Shown piece by piece: positions 42,219 to 51,681 of a DNA stretch of 64,000 nt; within the stretch, counting starts at the first letter, position 1, and every line of letters starts with the position of its first letter. The position numbers were made by a program, and so were the translations under genes. Below the pieces are notes generated by a model. The model was not told where the DNA came from. It saw only the letters and a list, made by a program, of their open reading frames with translations, and searched no databases. The stretch spans positions 372,001 through 436,000 of the forward strand of contig NZ_JAFFSU010000002.1 in NCBI RefSeq assembly GCF_017948455.1, written 5' to 3'. The DNA is from Streptomyces sp. GESEQ-4. Its GTDB lineage: Bacteria > Actinomycetota > Actinomycetes > Streptomycetales > Streptomycetaceae.

Positions 42219-43181
42219 CTATTCGCCCTGCGTGAACGTGCGCCGGTACTCGCTGGGCGTGGTCCCGAGAATGCGCTGGAAGTGCATCCGCAGATTCGCG
42301 CCCGTGCCCAATCCCACATCGCCCGCGATCTGCTCGACGCTCCGCTCCGAACGCTCCAGCAGCTCACGGGCCAGGTCGATCCGGGCGCGCATGACCCACT
42401 GCATCGGCGTGTACCCGGTGTCCTCCACGAAGCGCCGTGAGAACGTGCGCGGCGAGACCGCCGCATGCTGGGCGAGGACTTCGAGGCTGAGGGGCTCGTC
42501 GAGCCGGTGCAGCGCCCACTCCCGGGTGGCCGCGAACCGCTCGCCGAGCGGCTCGGGCACACTGCGCGGCACATACTGCGCCTGGCCGCCGCTGCGATAG
42601 GGGGCCGCGACCAGGCGCCGGGCCGCGTGGTTCGACGCGGCCACCCCGAGGTCGCCGCGCAGGATGTGCAGGCACAGGTCGATGCCCGAGGCCGCGCCGG
42701 CCGACGTCAGCACGCTGCCCTCGTCGACGAACAGGACGTTCTCGTCGACCTGGACGAGCGGATGCCTCTCCTTGAGTGCCCGCGTGTAGTGCCAGTGCGT
42801 CGTGGCCCGCCTGCCGTCGAGCAGGCCCGTCGCGGCGAGCGCGAAGGCGCCCGTCGAGATGGCCGCCAGCCGCGTGCCTCCGTCATGGGCGGCGAGCAGC
42901 GCGTCGACGACGGCCCGCGGCGGGTCGTCGCGGTCCGGGAACCGGTAGCCGGGGACGAAGGCGATGTCGGCCCACGCCAGCGTGTCGAGGCCATGGGCGA
43001 CGTGGTACGACAGTCCGTCGCCGCCCGTCACGAGACCGGGCGCCGCGCCGCACACCCGCACCTCGTACGGCATGCTCGCCCGGGTCGTGAACACCTGCGC
43101 GGGAATGCCGACATCGAGCGGCTTCGCACCCTCGAGCACGAGAACGGCGACACGATGCGGGCGGGAGGACGGCACGGTCAC
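42219..43181 (-). CDS. GlxA/FtrA-type AraC family regulator
   Basis: An intact 320-residue regulator. Residues about 8-180 are the DJ-1/PfpI-like domain (VAVLVLEGAKPLDVGIPAQV, AISTGAFALAATGLLDGRRA, with Thr-Gly in place of the nucleophile Cys found in peptidase members); residues about 210-315 carry two HTH motifs (LEVLAQHAAVSPRTFSRRF, IAGDVGLGTGANLRMHF). GTG 43181 is chosen because family similarity begins there; the frame extends 13 codons upstream. It is divergent from the FAD oxidoreductase and followed by GAPDH on its own strand. Confidence 0.93.
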   Translation of the reverse strand: MTVPSSRPHRVAVLVLEGAKPLDVGIPAQVFTTRASMPYEVRVCGAAPGLVTGGDGLSYHVAHGLDTLAWADIAFVPGYRFPDRDDPPRAVVDALLAAHDGGTRLAAISTGAFALAATGLLDGRRATTHWHYTRALKERHPLVQVDENVLFVDEGSVLTSAGAASGIDLCLHILRGDLGVAASNHAARRLVAAPYRSGGQAQYVPRSVPEPLGERFAATREWALHRLDEPLSLEVLAQHAAVSPRTFSRRFVEDTGYTPMQWVMRARIDLARELLERSERSVEQIAGDVGLGTGANLRMHFQRILGTTPSEYRRTFTQGE

Positions 43182-43293
43182 AGAGTACGAAGTCGCACGC
43201 GCTTCACAGAACGCCCACACACCCTTGCCGAACCTTTAGGTTTCAAGCGTTACGCTCGGACCCGCTCCCCCCACCAGGCACAGGAGACTCGTT

Positions 43294-44400
43294 GTGCATG
43301 ACGGCGACGTAGTGGTGATCGGCGGCGGTTACGCCGGCGTCCGGCTGGCGAAACGGCTGGACGCGACGGCACGGGTCACGCTGGTGGACCGCAAGGAGAT
43401 CTTCTTCCACCGCATCGCCTCCCTGCGCGCCGGTGTGCGCCCGGAGTGGTCGGTGACGCCCTTCATTCCGTACGACCGACTGCTGCGCCACGGACATGTC
43501 GTCGTCGGCAAGGCGGTCCGCGTCGAGACCGGCGAGCGGCACGTGGTGCTGGCCACGGGCGAACGGCTGCCGTACGACGTGCTGGTGATCGCGACCGGCG
43601 CCGACTACCCGGAACCCGCCCGCTTCGTCGGCACCACGGCCGAGGAGGCGGTCAAGTCGTTCGCCGAGCACCAGCGGAACATCGCCGCCGCCCGGCACAT
43701 CCTCGTCGTCGGCGGCGGGCCGTCCGGCGTCGAGCTCGGCGCCGAGATCCGGCTGGCCCGGCCGGACGCCCGGGTCACGCTCGCCCATGCCGGGCCGGCG
43801 CTGCTCGACGCCACCGGCAGCGCGCGCGCCGGGCGCAAGGCCCGTGCCTGGCTGGAGTCCCATGACGTCGAGGTGCGGCTCGACTCCTTCATGGCGCCCG
43901 GCAACGACTTCGGCACCTACCGCGACGCCCACGGCCACATCGTCGAGGCCGACCTCTCCTTCTGGGCGACGGGCACCACCCCCAACACGCTCTGGCTGCG
44001 CCTGGCCGGGCACGGCGACTGGCTGAACCCGGCCGGGCACGTCAAGGTCGACCGCATGCTCCGGGTCGAGGGGAAGCCGGACGTGTTCGCGGTCGGCGAC
44101 GTCAACGACGCCACCGAGCTCAAGATCACCCCCGCCGCGCTCGCCCAGGCGGACCTCGCCGCCCACAACATCCGTACCTACCTCAACAGTTCGGGCCGGC
44201 ACCGCAAGGAGCCCCGCCTCTACCGGCAGAGCCACCGCATCCCGATCATCGTGCCCTTCGGCCCGGCCGACGGATTGACCGTGCTGCCCGTGCCGGGCGG
44301 CGACACCGCGGTCCTCGGCAGCCGTACGTCCGTCCTGGCCAAGGCGAAGACGCTGATGACGCCGTACATGAGGCGCCAGCTCGGGTACACCGCGACCTGA
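43294..44400 (+). CDS. NAD(P)/FAD-dependent oxidoreductase (NDH-2/AMID-like)
   Basis: A 368-residue two-dinucleotide-binding flavoprotein. The FAD motif is VVVIGGGYAGVRLAKRL, the NAD motif ILVVGGGPSGVELGAEI, and the FAD-closing motif VFAVGDVND. The family includes type II NADH dehydrogenases and the FSP1/AMID quinone reductases. There is no C-terminal membrane helix, so a peripheral or soluble enzyme is likely. GTG 43294 has AGGAGA upstream. Its probable regulator is the divergent GlxA-type protein. It ends 9 bases from the convergent GH43 gene. Confidence 0.93.
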   Translation: MHDGDVVVIGGGYAGVRLAKRLDATARVTLVDRKEIFFHRIASLRAGVRPEWSVTPFIPYDRLLRHGHVVVGKAVRVETGERHVVLATGERLPYDVLVIATGADYPEPARFVGTTAEEAVKSFAEHQRNIAAARHILVVGGGPSGVELGAEIRLARPDARVTLAHAGPALLDATGSARAGRKARAWLESHDVEVRLDSFMAPGNDFGTYRDAHGHIVEADLSFWATGTTPNTLWLRLAGHGDWLNPAGHVKVDRMLRVEGKPDVFAVGDVNDATELKITPAALAQADLAAHNIRTYLNSSGRHRKEPRLYRQSHRIPIIVPFGPADGLTVLPVPGGDTAVLGSRTSVLAKAKTLMTPYMRRQLGYTAT

Positions 44401-44409
44401 GTGACCGCC

Positions 44410-45768
44410 TCACGCCACCTCGACGCTGTCCAGTTCGGCATAGAGGAGCCCCTTGCCGAGGCGTACGGTGTTCCACCCCTCCTTCAACCCGACGCTCACG
44501 CTCGCGGTCTGCCAGCTGTCCCATCCGGTGTGGGGATAGCGGACCTCTCCGGCCGCGCTCCCGTTGACGGTGAGCGTGTGGCTGGACTGGGCCGGCGAAC
44601 CGCCGCCGTCCAGCGAGCCGTTGCCGTAGCGGACGGTCAGGGTGTGGGATCCCGTCGTCGGGGTGAAGACGGAGAACTCCACATAGCTGTCGGGGTGGTC
44701 GATGTGCCCGACCGCTCTGCCGTCCAGCGCACCGGCCGCGTCCCGGACCACGGCGTTGTGCACCACCGCGGTCTCCGCCTGGTAGATCACCTTGCTGCCG
44801 TCGACCACGGGATAGCCGTTCGCCCAGCCGAGGTCGGCCACGTACAGCGCACGGTGGGAGCGGTCGGCGCTCCAGCCGTGGAAGACCATACGGTCGCGGC
44901 CGTCGGGGCCGGTCACGACGTCCTGTCCGCCGGGGCCGCGCACGGCGCCGGAGAAGGAGTCGGTCGTCATCAGGGGCGCCGCGGCCTTGGTGTAGGGGCC
45001 GGTGAGGCTGTCGGCCACGGCATAGCTCGTCTTGTAGCGGTCGTCGCCGTAGAAGTCCGCCGAGTAGAACAGCACGTAGTGCCCGGCGCGCTTGACGAGT
45101 GTCGGCGCCTCGATGACGATCCCCTCCCAGGGGCGGTCCTGGCGGATCAGGCCGACGGGTGAGCCGATGGTGCGTGTGCCGTCCCAGCTCACCTCCTGGA
45201 GGTACAGCCAGGTGTCCCGCCCGCAGCAGTTGCCGTCGTTCTTCCACAGCAGATAGCGGCGGCCGTTCTCGGTGTACGACGCCGCGTCGATCGCGCCGCC
45301 CAGGTCGGCCGGACACACCAGCGGTGCGTTGCCCACGGGCCGGAAGGCGCCGTCCGGTGACGCGGCCCGGGCGACGCCGATGCACTGCTTGTCGCTCGCC
45401 CGGTCCCGGGCGGTGTAGTGCATGGTGAAGTCGGTGCCGTTGTCGAAGACTTCGGGCGCCCAGACCAGCGACCTGTCGGGCTTGGCCCAGCTGCCGACGG
45501 CGGGCAGCGCGTCGGCGCCGGCCACGGTCCAGTTCACCAGGTCGGTGGAGGTGGCGTGCCGGATGTACTTCCCGTCCCCGTTGGTGGCGAAGGCGTGGTA
45601 GGTGCCGCCCACCCGTACCACGTCCGGATCGGGGAAGTCCCGGTCGAGGACCGGACCGCCGACGGCGGCCGAGGACGGGGCTGTGCCCAGGTACAGGAAG
45701 GCCAGGGTGAGCGTCGCGACGACCGAGAGCAGCCGGCGCGACAGGATACGGAACCGGGTGCGCGGCAT
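44410..45768 (-). CDS. Secreted GH43 glycosidase with C-terminal carbohydrate-binding domain
   Basis: A 452-residue secreted enzyme for arabinan or arabinoxylan. The signal peptide is at 1-35 (LLSVVATLTLAFLYLGTAP). The five-bladed propeller has the three GH43 acidic residues in RDFPDPDVVRV (base), GGAIDAASY and VIEAPTLVK (acid). Residues about 325-452 form a CBM6/CBM35-like module (VIYQAETAVVHNAVV, WNTVRLGKG). It follows the second GH43 gene by 36 bases and so shares its LacI-controlled promoter. Confidence 0.92.
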   Translation of the reverse strand: MPRTRFRILSRRLLSVVATLTLAFLYLGTAPSSAAVGGPVLDRDFPDPDVVRVGGTYHAFATNGDGKYIRHATSTDLVNWTVAGADALPAVGSWAKPDRSLVWAPEVFDNGTDFTMHYTARDRASDKQCIGVARAASPDGAFRPVGNAPLVCPADLGGAIDAASYTENGRRYLLWKNDGNCCGRDTWLYLQEVSWDGTRTIGSPVGLIRQDRPWEGIVIEAPTLVKRAGHYVLFYSADFYGDDRYKTSYAVADSLTGPYTKAAAPLMTTDSFSGAVRGPGGQDVVTGPDGRDRMVFHGWSADRSHRALYVADLGWANGYPVVDGSKVIYQAETAVVHNAVVRDAAGALDGRAVGHIDHPDSYVEFSVFTPTTGSHTLTVRYGNGSLDGGGSPAQSSHTLTVNGSAAGEVRYPHTGWDSWQTASVSVGLKEGWNTVRLGKGLLYAELDSVEVA

Positions 45769-45804
45769 GGCGTTCCTTTCGTAGGGGTATCCCGGACGGG
45801 CCGG

Positions 45805-47256
45805 TCAGTCCGTGTACACCTCGGCCCGGTCCACGCTCACGAACGACGCCCGGGACTGGGCGTTGTGCTCCCCGGTCACCCGCACCCGCAGCGTGTGGCG
45901 GCCATGGGGGAGCCGAGGGCTGAGGTACTGGAGCGTCTCGCCGGTGCGGATCGCGCCATGGAAGTCGACGCGCTGCTCCGGTCCGCCGTCGACGCTGATC
46001 GCCGCGATGCCGTTGCCGGTGTCACGGACGGACAGCAGGGCGATCCGGGTGCCGGTGAAGGAGAACGTGGCGGTGTTTCCGGCGCGGTCGCTCCAGTGGT
46101 CGTCGCTCCAGAAGCACTGGCTGGCGCAGCCGGTTCCGGAGTTCCAGGTGCCCGTGTAGGCCACGGCTCCGTCACCGCTCGAGCGACCGTCGTCGTTGAT
46201 CCAGTGGTTGCCGGACCCTGGATCCCCGGCAGGCAGGTTCTGGGTCGCGCCCAGGGCGAGCGGCCGGCCGAGATTCGGGCTGCCGTCGGCGTTCCAGGAG
46301 ATCTTCTGGGCGCGGGTGGTGCGGTCGGTGTAGGTCAGCGCCGAGGTCGTCTTGGCGTGGTAGACCATCCAGTCCTCGGTGCCGTCGGGGGAGCGGAAGA
46401 AGGCGTGATGGCCGGGCCCGTACACCCCGCGGTCGTCGGCGCGGGAGAAGACCGGTCCGGAATGCTGAGTCCAGTTGGCGGGCACGAGCGGATCGGCGCC
46501 GTCGGGCAGCGACATCATCCAGACCTGGTAGTCCGGCTTGCCCGTGTCGCAGGTCGAATACGTCATCCAGGTACGGCCGTTGCGATACAGGAACTCCGGG
46601 CCCTCCCGGACCTCGGGGCAGCCACCGGCGGCGTCGATGGCGACCGCGTCGCCCGAGACGGTGTACGGGTTCGACATCGGGGCGATGTTGATGCCGTTGT
46701 GCTGGTACTGGTTGATCCCGGAGTAGGCGAGATAGAGACGCCCGTCGAGCTGCAGGATGCCGGGGTCGATCGCGAAGTCCGAGGCGTGGTTCGGCGGCGT
46801 CAGACGGGACCTGAAGTGGTACGGGCCCGCCGGGTCGGCGCCGTCGGACTCCAGTACGTACAGCCGGTGGTGGTCGTCGATGCCGTCGTCGGCCGTGTAG
46901 TAGAGGTACCAGCGGTCGCCGAAGCGGTAGAACTCCGGTGCCCAGATATTGCGGTTGCGTGAGGGGTCCGTGTCCGTCCACACCGTCACGGGTTCACTCG
47001 CGAGCAGCGTGCTCAGCGAGGGCGAGCGCCACATGCGGATGCTGTCGCCCTGCGTGGCGGTCAGGTAGTACGCCCCTGCCGCGTACGTGACGAACGGATC
47101 CGGGCCGGTGTTGAGCGGATTGCGGAACGTGGTTCCCGAGGCGGCGGGCTCCGGAGGTGCGGCGGTGGCGGGCGGGGCGGAGACGAAGCCGAGCAGGAGC
47201 GCCAGGACTGCGGCGGCGAGTGCCGCGCGGCGGGCTGTACGGGGTCCTGCGCGCAT
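45805..47256 (-). CDS. Secreted GH43 arabinosidase-like enzyme with extra C-terminal domain
   Basis: A 483-residue secreted protein with a signal peptide (AALAAAVLALLLGFVSAPP). GH43 acidic residues are visible in TGPDPFVTY, DFAIDPGILQLDG and EVREGPEFLYRNG. The C-terminal 130 residues (TYTGTWNSG-like segments, FSFTGTRIALLSVRD, LPHGRHTLRVRVTG) resemble a galactose-binding-like module. A LacI operator lies just upstream of the start. The product probably releases arabinose or short arabino-oligosaccharides for uptake. Confidence 0.92.
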   Translation of the reverse strand: MRAGPRTARRAALAAAVLALLLGFVSAPPATAAPPEPAASGTTFRNPLNTGPDPFVTYAAGAYYLTATQGDSIRMWRSPSLSTLLASEPVTVWTDTDPSRNRNIWAPEFYRFGDRWYLYYTADDGIDDHHRLYVLESDGADPAGPYHFRSRLTPPNHASDFAIDPGILQLDGRLYLAYSGINQYQHNGINIAPMSNPYTVSGDAVAIDAAGGCPEVREGPEFLYRNGRTWMTYSTCDTGKPDYQVWMMSLPDGADPLVPANWTQHSGPVFSRADDRGVYGPGHHAFFRSPDGTEDWMVYHAKTTSALTYTDRTTRAQKISWNADGSPNLGRPLALGATQNLPAGDPGSGNHWINDDGRSSGDGAVAYTGTWNSGTGCASQCFWSDDHWSDRAGNTATFSFTGTRIALLSVRDTGNGIAAISVDGGPEQRVDFHGAIRTGETLQYLSPRLPHGRHTLRVRVTGEHNAQSRASFVSVDRAEVYTD

Positions 47257-47267
47257 GGAAACGGCTC

Positions 47268-47283
47268 CTTACATCGTTGTAAG
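47268..47283. promoter_or_regulatory. LacI operator upstream of the two GH43 genes
   Basis: CTTACATCGTTGTAAG is a 16-bp palindrome with one central mismatch, 12 bases before the GH43 ATG. It matches the operator at 49220-49235 at 13 of 16 positions. Confidence 0.85.
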
Positions 47284-47319
47284 TCCCGTTTCGGACGGTA
47301 GAGGCGGGAAGGCGGGGTG

Positions 47320-49176
47320 TCAACGGGCCGGAGGGCGGCGGGAGTTGCCGTCGCTCCGGTTCTCGTAGGCCGCCGGTCGGGACTGGGCGTCCCGGAGGAG
47401 CGTGGTGTCGACCTTCTCGGAGCGGTCGAAGCGGTAGACGCCGTTGTGCTCCTGAAAGACGTCCGTGAGCTGGGTGTAGCAGTAGCCGAACATGTCCGGG
47501 TCGTCGAGCAGGACGCCGGTCAGGCCGGTGAAACGCTCGACGAACTCGCGGGCGGTGCGTGGGCGTTCGCCGTAGCCCCAGGACGTCTCGTGCTCGTTCC
47601 CGGCCGCCTCGGCCGCGGCCTGAGGGTCCCACCAGATGCCGCCGAACTCACTGCAGAAGTACGGCTGCCCGCGGTACGGCACCGACCACGGCCTGCCGTC
47701 CGGCGCCGCGTTGACGTACGGCCGGCCCTCCGACAGGCCCGCCATCGTCTTGGCGAAAGTGGCCGGGTCCTGCTCGTAGCAGTGGGAGTCGTAGACGTCG
47801 GTCTCCGGCACCCGGTGCGCGTAGCCGGACGCGTCGATGACGGGGCGGGTGGGGTCGGCCTGCTTGGTGGCCAGGAACATCGCGCGGGTCACGTCGTCGA
47901 GTCGGGTGATGCGGTCGTGCAGCGGCTGGTAGGTCTCGTTCAGGGGGCACCAGCCCACGATCGAGGGGTGCGAGTAGTCCCGCTCCAGGGCCTCCAGCCA
48001 CTGGCTGACATAGCTCGCGTCGGGGCGCTGGTTGTCGTCGCGTACGCCCGTCTCGCAGCCCCAGTCGCCGAACTCGCCCCAGACCAGGTAGCCCAGCCGG
48101 TCGGCGTGGAAGAGATAGCGCTCCTCGAAGACCTTCTGGTGCAGACGGGCGCCGTTGAACCCGGCCGCGAGGCCCAGTTCGATGTCGCGGACCAGGTCGC
48201 CGTCGCTCGGGGCGGTCATCAGCCCGTCGGGGTAGTACCCCTGGTCGAGGACCAGGCGCTGGAAGACGGGTTCGCCGTTGAGCAGCAGTCGTTTTCCGTG
48301 GACGGCGACCGAGCGCAGGCCGGCGTAGGATCCCGCCGCGTCCACGATCTGCCCGTCGGCGTCGAGGAGTTCGAGGCGCAGGTCGTACAGATGGGGATCC
48401 CGCGGCGACCACACGCGCCGCCGGTCGGCGGGTAGGGGGAGGACCAGGCGGGGCGCGAGGTCGAGGTCGGCGCGGGTCTCGGCCGTGGTGACGACGCCCC
48501 GGTGGTCCCCGAGCGTGACGCGCACCCGGTGGCCGGGGGCGTTGGCGGTCAGCGGCAGCTCCAGGAAGAAGGAACCGGAGGCCAGGTCGGGGGTGATGCG
48601 GGGCCGCTTCAGGGCGGCGTCGCGGGGGACCGGCTCCAGCCACACGGTCTGCCAGATGCCTGTCGTGCGGGTGTAGTGGCAGTGCGAGTTGGCGTACCAG
48701 GTGGACTGCTTGCCCCGGGCCTGCACACCGTGCCGGCTGTCCCGGGCCCGCACGACGATCGTCAACTCCTCGCCGGGCACGGCGACTTCGCCGAGGTCGG
48801 CGGTGAACGGGGTGAAACCGCCGCGGTGCCGGGCGACTTCGGTGCCGTCGACCCAGACGGTGGCGTCGTGATCCACCGCTCCGAAGTGCAGCAGCACCCG
48901 AGAATCCGCCCAGGAGGACGGGACGGTCACCGTGCGCCGGTACCAGACCGCCTCCATGAAGTCGGTCTCCCCGATCCCGGACAGCTCCGACTCGGGGCAG
49001 AACGGGACGAGGATGCGGTCGGCGAGTTCGCGGGCCGGCAGGCCGCGTTCGAGACCGGTGTCCGACCGGTCGATCTCGAACTGCCACTCGCCGTTCAGAT
49101 TGAGCCAGGCCTCGCGCACGAACTGCGGCCGCGGGTAGTCGGGGCGGGGCAGGCCCGAGAACTGGGGGACGCGCAT
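47320..49176 (-). CDS. Glycoside hydrolase family 2 protein
   Basis: A 618-residue enzyme without a signal peptide, so probably intracellular. It has the GH2 sugar-binding domain (REAWLNLNGEWQFEIDRSD), immunoglobulin-like domain and TIM barrel. The acid/base Glu is in WCPLNETYQPLHD and the nucleophile Glu in YFCSEFGGIWWDP. GH2 includes beta-galactosidases, beta-mannosidases and some arabinosidases; in this arabinan-type cluster a role on arabinogalactan or arabino-oligosaccharide fragments is plausible. AGGAG precedes ATG 49176. It is divergent from the LacI gene across a perfect operator. Confidence 0.93.
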   Translation of the reverse strand: MRVPQFSGLPRPDYPRPQFVREAWLNLNGEWQFEIDRSDTGLERGLPARELADRILVPFCPESELSGIGETDFMEAVWYRRTVTVPSSWADSRVLLHFGAVDHDATVWVDGTEVARHRGGFTPFTADLGEVAVPGEELTIVVRARDSRHGVQARGKQSTWYANSHCHYTRTTGIWQTVWLEPVPRDAALKRPRITPDLASGSFFLELPLTANAPGHRVRVTLGDHRGVVTTAETRADLDLAPRLVLPLPADRRRVWSPRDPHLYDLRLELLDADGQIVDAAGSYAGLRSVAVHGKRLLLNGEPVFQRLVLDQGYYPDGLMTAPSDGDLVRDIELGLAAGFNGARLHQKVFEERYLFHADRLGYLVWGEFGDWGCETGVRDDNQRPDASYVSQWLEALERDYSHPSIVGWCPLNETYQPLHDRITRLDDVTRAMFLATKQADPTRPVIDASGYAHRVPETDVYDSHCYEQDPATFAKTMAGLSEGRPYVNAAPDGRPWSVPYRGQPYFCSEFGGIWWDPQAAAEAAGNEHETSWGYGERPRTAREFVERFTGLTGVLLDDPDMFGYCYTQLTDVFQEHNGVYRFDRSEKVDTTLLRDAQSRPAAYENRSDGNSRRPPAR

Positions 49177-49219
49177 GGTGCTCCTTGCCTCGAGTGTCGA
49201 GGCACATGGCACCATGCCC

Positions 49220-49235
49220 TTTACATCGATGTAAA
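49220..49235. promoter_or_regulatory. Perfect LacI operator between GH2 and LacI genes
   Basis: TTTACATCGATGTAAA is a 16-bp perfect palindrome centred on the CG typical of LacI-family sites. It lies 44 bases upstream of the GH2 start and 80 upstream of the LacI start, so it can control both. Confidence 0.9.
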
Positions 49236-49314
49236 TGCGTGGGAGGACGTTGGTCCGGCCCGAAATCGATTCGTGATGGTCGGTACGATCACGGCCTGCG
49301 GAAGGATGAACAGC

Positions 49315-50328
49315 GTGGCGGCCAGACCGAGGATCAAGGACGTGGCGGAGTACGCGGGCGTCTCACCCAAGACCGTCTCCAACGTGATCAACAACTTCGA
49401 GCATGTCTCGGAGCGGACCCGTGCCGCCGTCCAGGAGGCGATCGAGGCGCTGGGCTACCGGGTGAACATCGCCGGACGCCAGCTGCGCCAGGGCCGCACC
49501 GGCATGATCACCCTGGCCGTCCCCGAACTCGACGTCGCGTACTTCTCCGAGCTGGCGAAGTACGTCATGGCCGAGGCCGACCGCAGGGGCCGCACGGTGC
49601 TGCTGCACCAGACCGGGGCCGTGCGCGAGCGTGAACTGGCGGCGCTGCACGGCTTCGACGCCCAGTTCTCCGACGGTGTCATCCTCAGTCCACTCTCCCT
49701 CCTGCCCCGCGACCTCGCCACCCGCGACCGGCGCCTGCCCGTCGTCCTGCTCGGCGAACGGCCCGCCGAGGGCGGCACCGACCACGTGGGCATCGACAAC
49801 GTACGGGCCGCCCGCGAGGCCACCGCGTATCTGCTGTCGCGCGGTCGCCGCCGCATCGCCGTCGTCGGCGGCGCCGTGCGGGGCCGCCAGGGCACGGACC
49901 GGCTGCGCACGGACGGGTACCGAGAGGCTCTTGAGGCGGCCGGGTCGCCCTTCGACGCCGACCTGGTGCTGCCGGTGGAGGCATACCACTGGCAGGACGG
50001 CGCGCGCGCCGCGACCGCGCTCATGCGGCGGCCGTCACCCCCGGACGCGCTGCTGTGTCTGAACGACCACATGGCCCTGGGCGCGCTGCGTGCCCTGCAC
50101 GAGCTCGGCCGCACCGTGCCTGGAGACCTCGACGTGGTCGGCTTCGACGACATCGAGGCATCCCGGTTCAGCGTGCCCAGTCTGACGACCGTCGCCCCGG
50201 ACAAGCAGGAGATCGCGCGCGCCGCGGTGGCCCTGCTGCTGGAGCGCATCGACGAGCCGGATCCGGGTCCGCTGCGGGACCATGTCGCGGGCCACCGGAT
50301 CATCGTGCGCGAGAGCACCGGCGGCTGA
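49315..50328 (+). CDS. LacI family transcriptional regulator
   Basis: About 337 residues. The N-terminal HTH is classic (IKDVAEYAGVSPKTVSNVIN), with the hinge helix GRQLRQGRTG and a periplasmic-binding-type effector domain (GMITLAVPELDVAYFSELAK, VVGFDDIEASRFSVPSLTTV). GGAAGG nine bases before GTG 49315 supports this start; ATG 49306 is in frame but too close to the ribosome site. The two matching palindromes at 47268 and 49220 are its probable operators; the inducer is likely arabinose or an oligosaccharide. Confidence 0.94.
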   Translation: MAARPRIKDVAEYAGVSPKTVSNVINNFEHVSERTRAAVQEAIEALGYRVNIAGRQLRQGRTGMITLAVPELDVAYFSELAKYVMAEADRRGRTVLLHQTGAVRERELAALHGFDAQFSDGVILSPLSLLPRDLATRDRRLPVVLLGERPAEGGTDHVGIDNVRAAREATAYLLSRGRRRIAVVGGAVRGRQGTDRLRTDGYREALEAAGSPFDADLVLPVEAYHWQDGARAATALMRRPSPPDALLCLNDHMALGALRALHELGRTVPGDLDVVGFDDIEASRFSVPSLTTVAPDKQEIARAAVALLLERIDEPDPGPLRDHVAGHRIIVRESTGG

Positions 50329-50436
50329 GCCGGCCGGGGCTGCGGGGCGCCGTGGCCATCGGCTGTCCGCTCGGCGACACCTGGATGGTCCGGGACGTGC
50401 GGTGTCCGGGACGGGCGGGGGAGACCGGCCGCGACG

Positions 50437-51615
50437 TCACGCCTCCGCGGTGTCCCAACGGACGTGTACTGCCGAGGGCTTACGGAAGAGCAGGCCGCTG
50501 GGTGCGGTGGACGCGGCGGCGTCGAGGCGCAGTCCGGGCAGACGGTCGAGGAGCGTGAGGAGGCAGACGCGGGTCTCCAGCCGGGCGAGATGGGCGCCCA
50601 GGCAGAAGTGCGGGCCGTGGGCGAAGGCCAGCTGGAGACGGGAGTTGGGGCGTCGCAGGTCGAAACGGTCGGGGTCCGGGAAGACCTCGGGGTCACGGTT
50701 GGCGCCGGCCAGCGAGACGACCACGAGATCCCCGCGGCGCACCTCGGCCCCGCCGATCGTCACGTCGGCGGTGGCGTAGCGGTCGACGACCGCCGCGGCG
50801 GGCTCCAGGCGCAGCGACTCCTCGATCGCCGCGTCGACCAGGCCCGGATCGTCCCGCAGCAGCGCGAGTTGAGCGGGCTCGGACAGCAGGTGCAGTACCG
50901 CGTTGGCGATCATGCCCTCGGTGGTCTCGATGCCGCCGAACATCAGCACGGCGGCGTTGGCGACCACCTCCGGCAGCTTGAGCCGTTCGGCCGCCGCGAC
51001 CAGCAGCGACGTATCGACCCCCGCGGTGACCGTCGCCTCGACGCTGTCCCTCAACTCGTCGAAGGCCGCCGCTCCGGCAGGATCCGAGGGCCGTCCCGCG
51101 GAGATGTCGGAGACCGCACCCACGATGGCGTCGTACCAGGACAGCACCGCCTTGGCATCGGCGTCGACCAGCCCCAGGGACTCGGCGACGACGGCGACGG
51201 CCAGCGGCCCGGCCACCTCCCGCCGCAGCTCGGCGCGGCCCCGCGGCCGGACCGTCGCCACGAGCCGGGCCGCTTCGTCCGCCACGAACCCGGCGAACCG
51301 GTCCCGCACATCGCGCGTGCGGAACGGATCGGTGAAGGGAGCGCGGTGCCGCGCGTGCTCGGCGCCTTCCAGGGAGAGCATGCTGGGACCGACCACCTGG
51401 GCGGTGGAGAAGCGGGGGTCGTCCACGGTGAAGGTGTCCGCGTCCCGCATCACCCGCAATGCGAGATCCCGCCGGGTCACCAGCCAGCCGCCCAGCGCGG
51501 GGAGCCAGGAGACCGGCTCGTGGGCACGCAGCAGGGCCAGCCTGGGGTGGGGGTCCGCCTCCAGCTCGGCGAGCGTGGTCGCGGAGCCGAGTGGAAAGCG
51601 ATCTGCTGTCACCAT
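50437..51615 (-). CDS. Cytochrome P450
   Basis: A 392-residue bacterial class I P450. I-helix FGGIETTEG (227-234), ExxR at E266-R269, and heme loop FAHGPHFCLG with the Cys338 thiolate are all present, so it should be active given a ferredoxin and reductase from elsewhere. ATG 51615 gives the expected length. The start is 66 bases from the divergent cyclase gene, suggesting shared regulation and possibly a shared pathway. The substrate cannot be inferred. Confidence 0.96.
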   Translation of the reverse strand: MVTADRFPLGSATTLAELEADPHPRLALLRAHEPVSWLPALGGWLVTRRDLALRVMRDADTFTVDDPRFSTAQVVGPSMLSLEGAEHARHRAPFTDPFRTRDVRDRFAGFVADEAARLVATVRPRGRAELRREVAGPLAVAVVAESLGLVDADAKAVLSWYDAIVGAVSDISAGRPSDPAGAAAFDELRDSVEATVTAGVDTSLLVAAAERLKLPEVVANAAVLMFGGIETTEGMIANAVLHLLSEPAQLALLRDDPGLVDAAIEESLRLEPAAAVVDRYATADVTIGGAEVRRGDLVVVSLAGANRDPEVFPDPDRFDLRRPNSRLQLAFAHGPHFCLGAHLARLETRVCLLTLLDRLPGLRLDAAASTAPSGLLFRKPSAVHVRWDTAEA

Positions 51616-51681
51616 GGGAGCTGCCCTGTTCCTGTCCCCGTACGTGGAGTTCCGGCTCCAGCATCGTCTCAGGAGGCCGCC

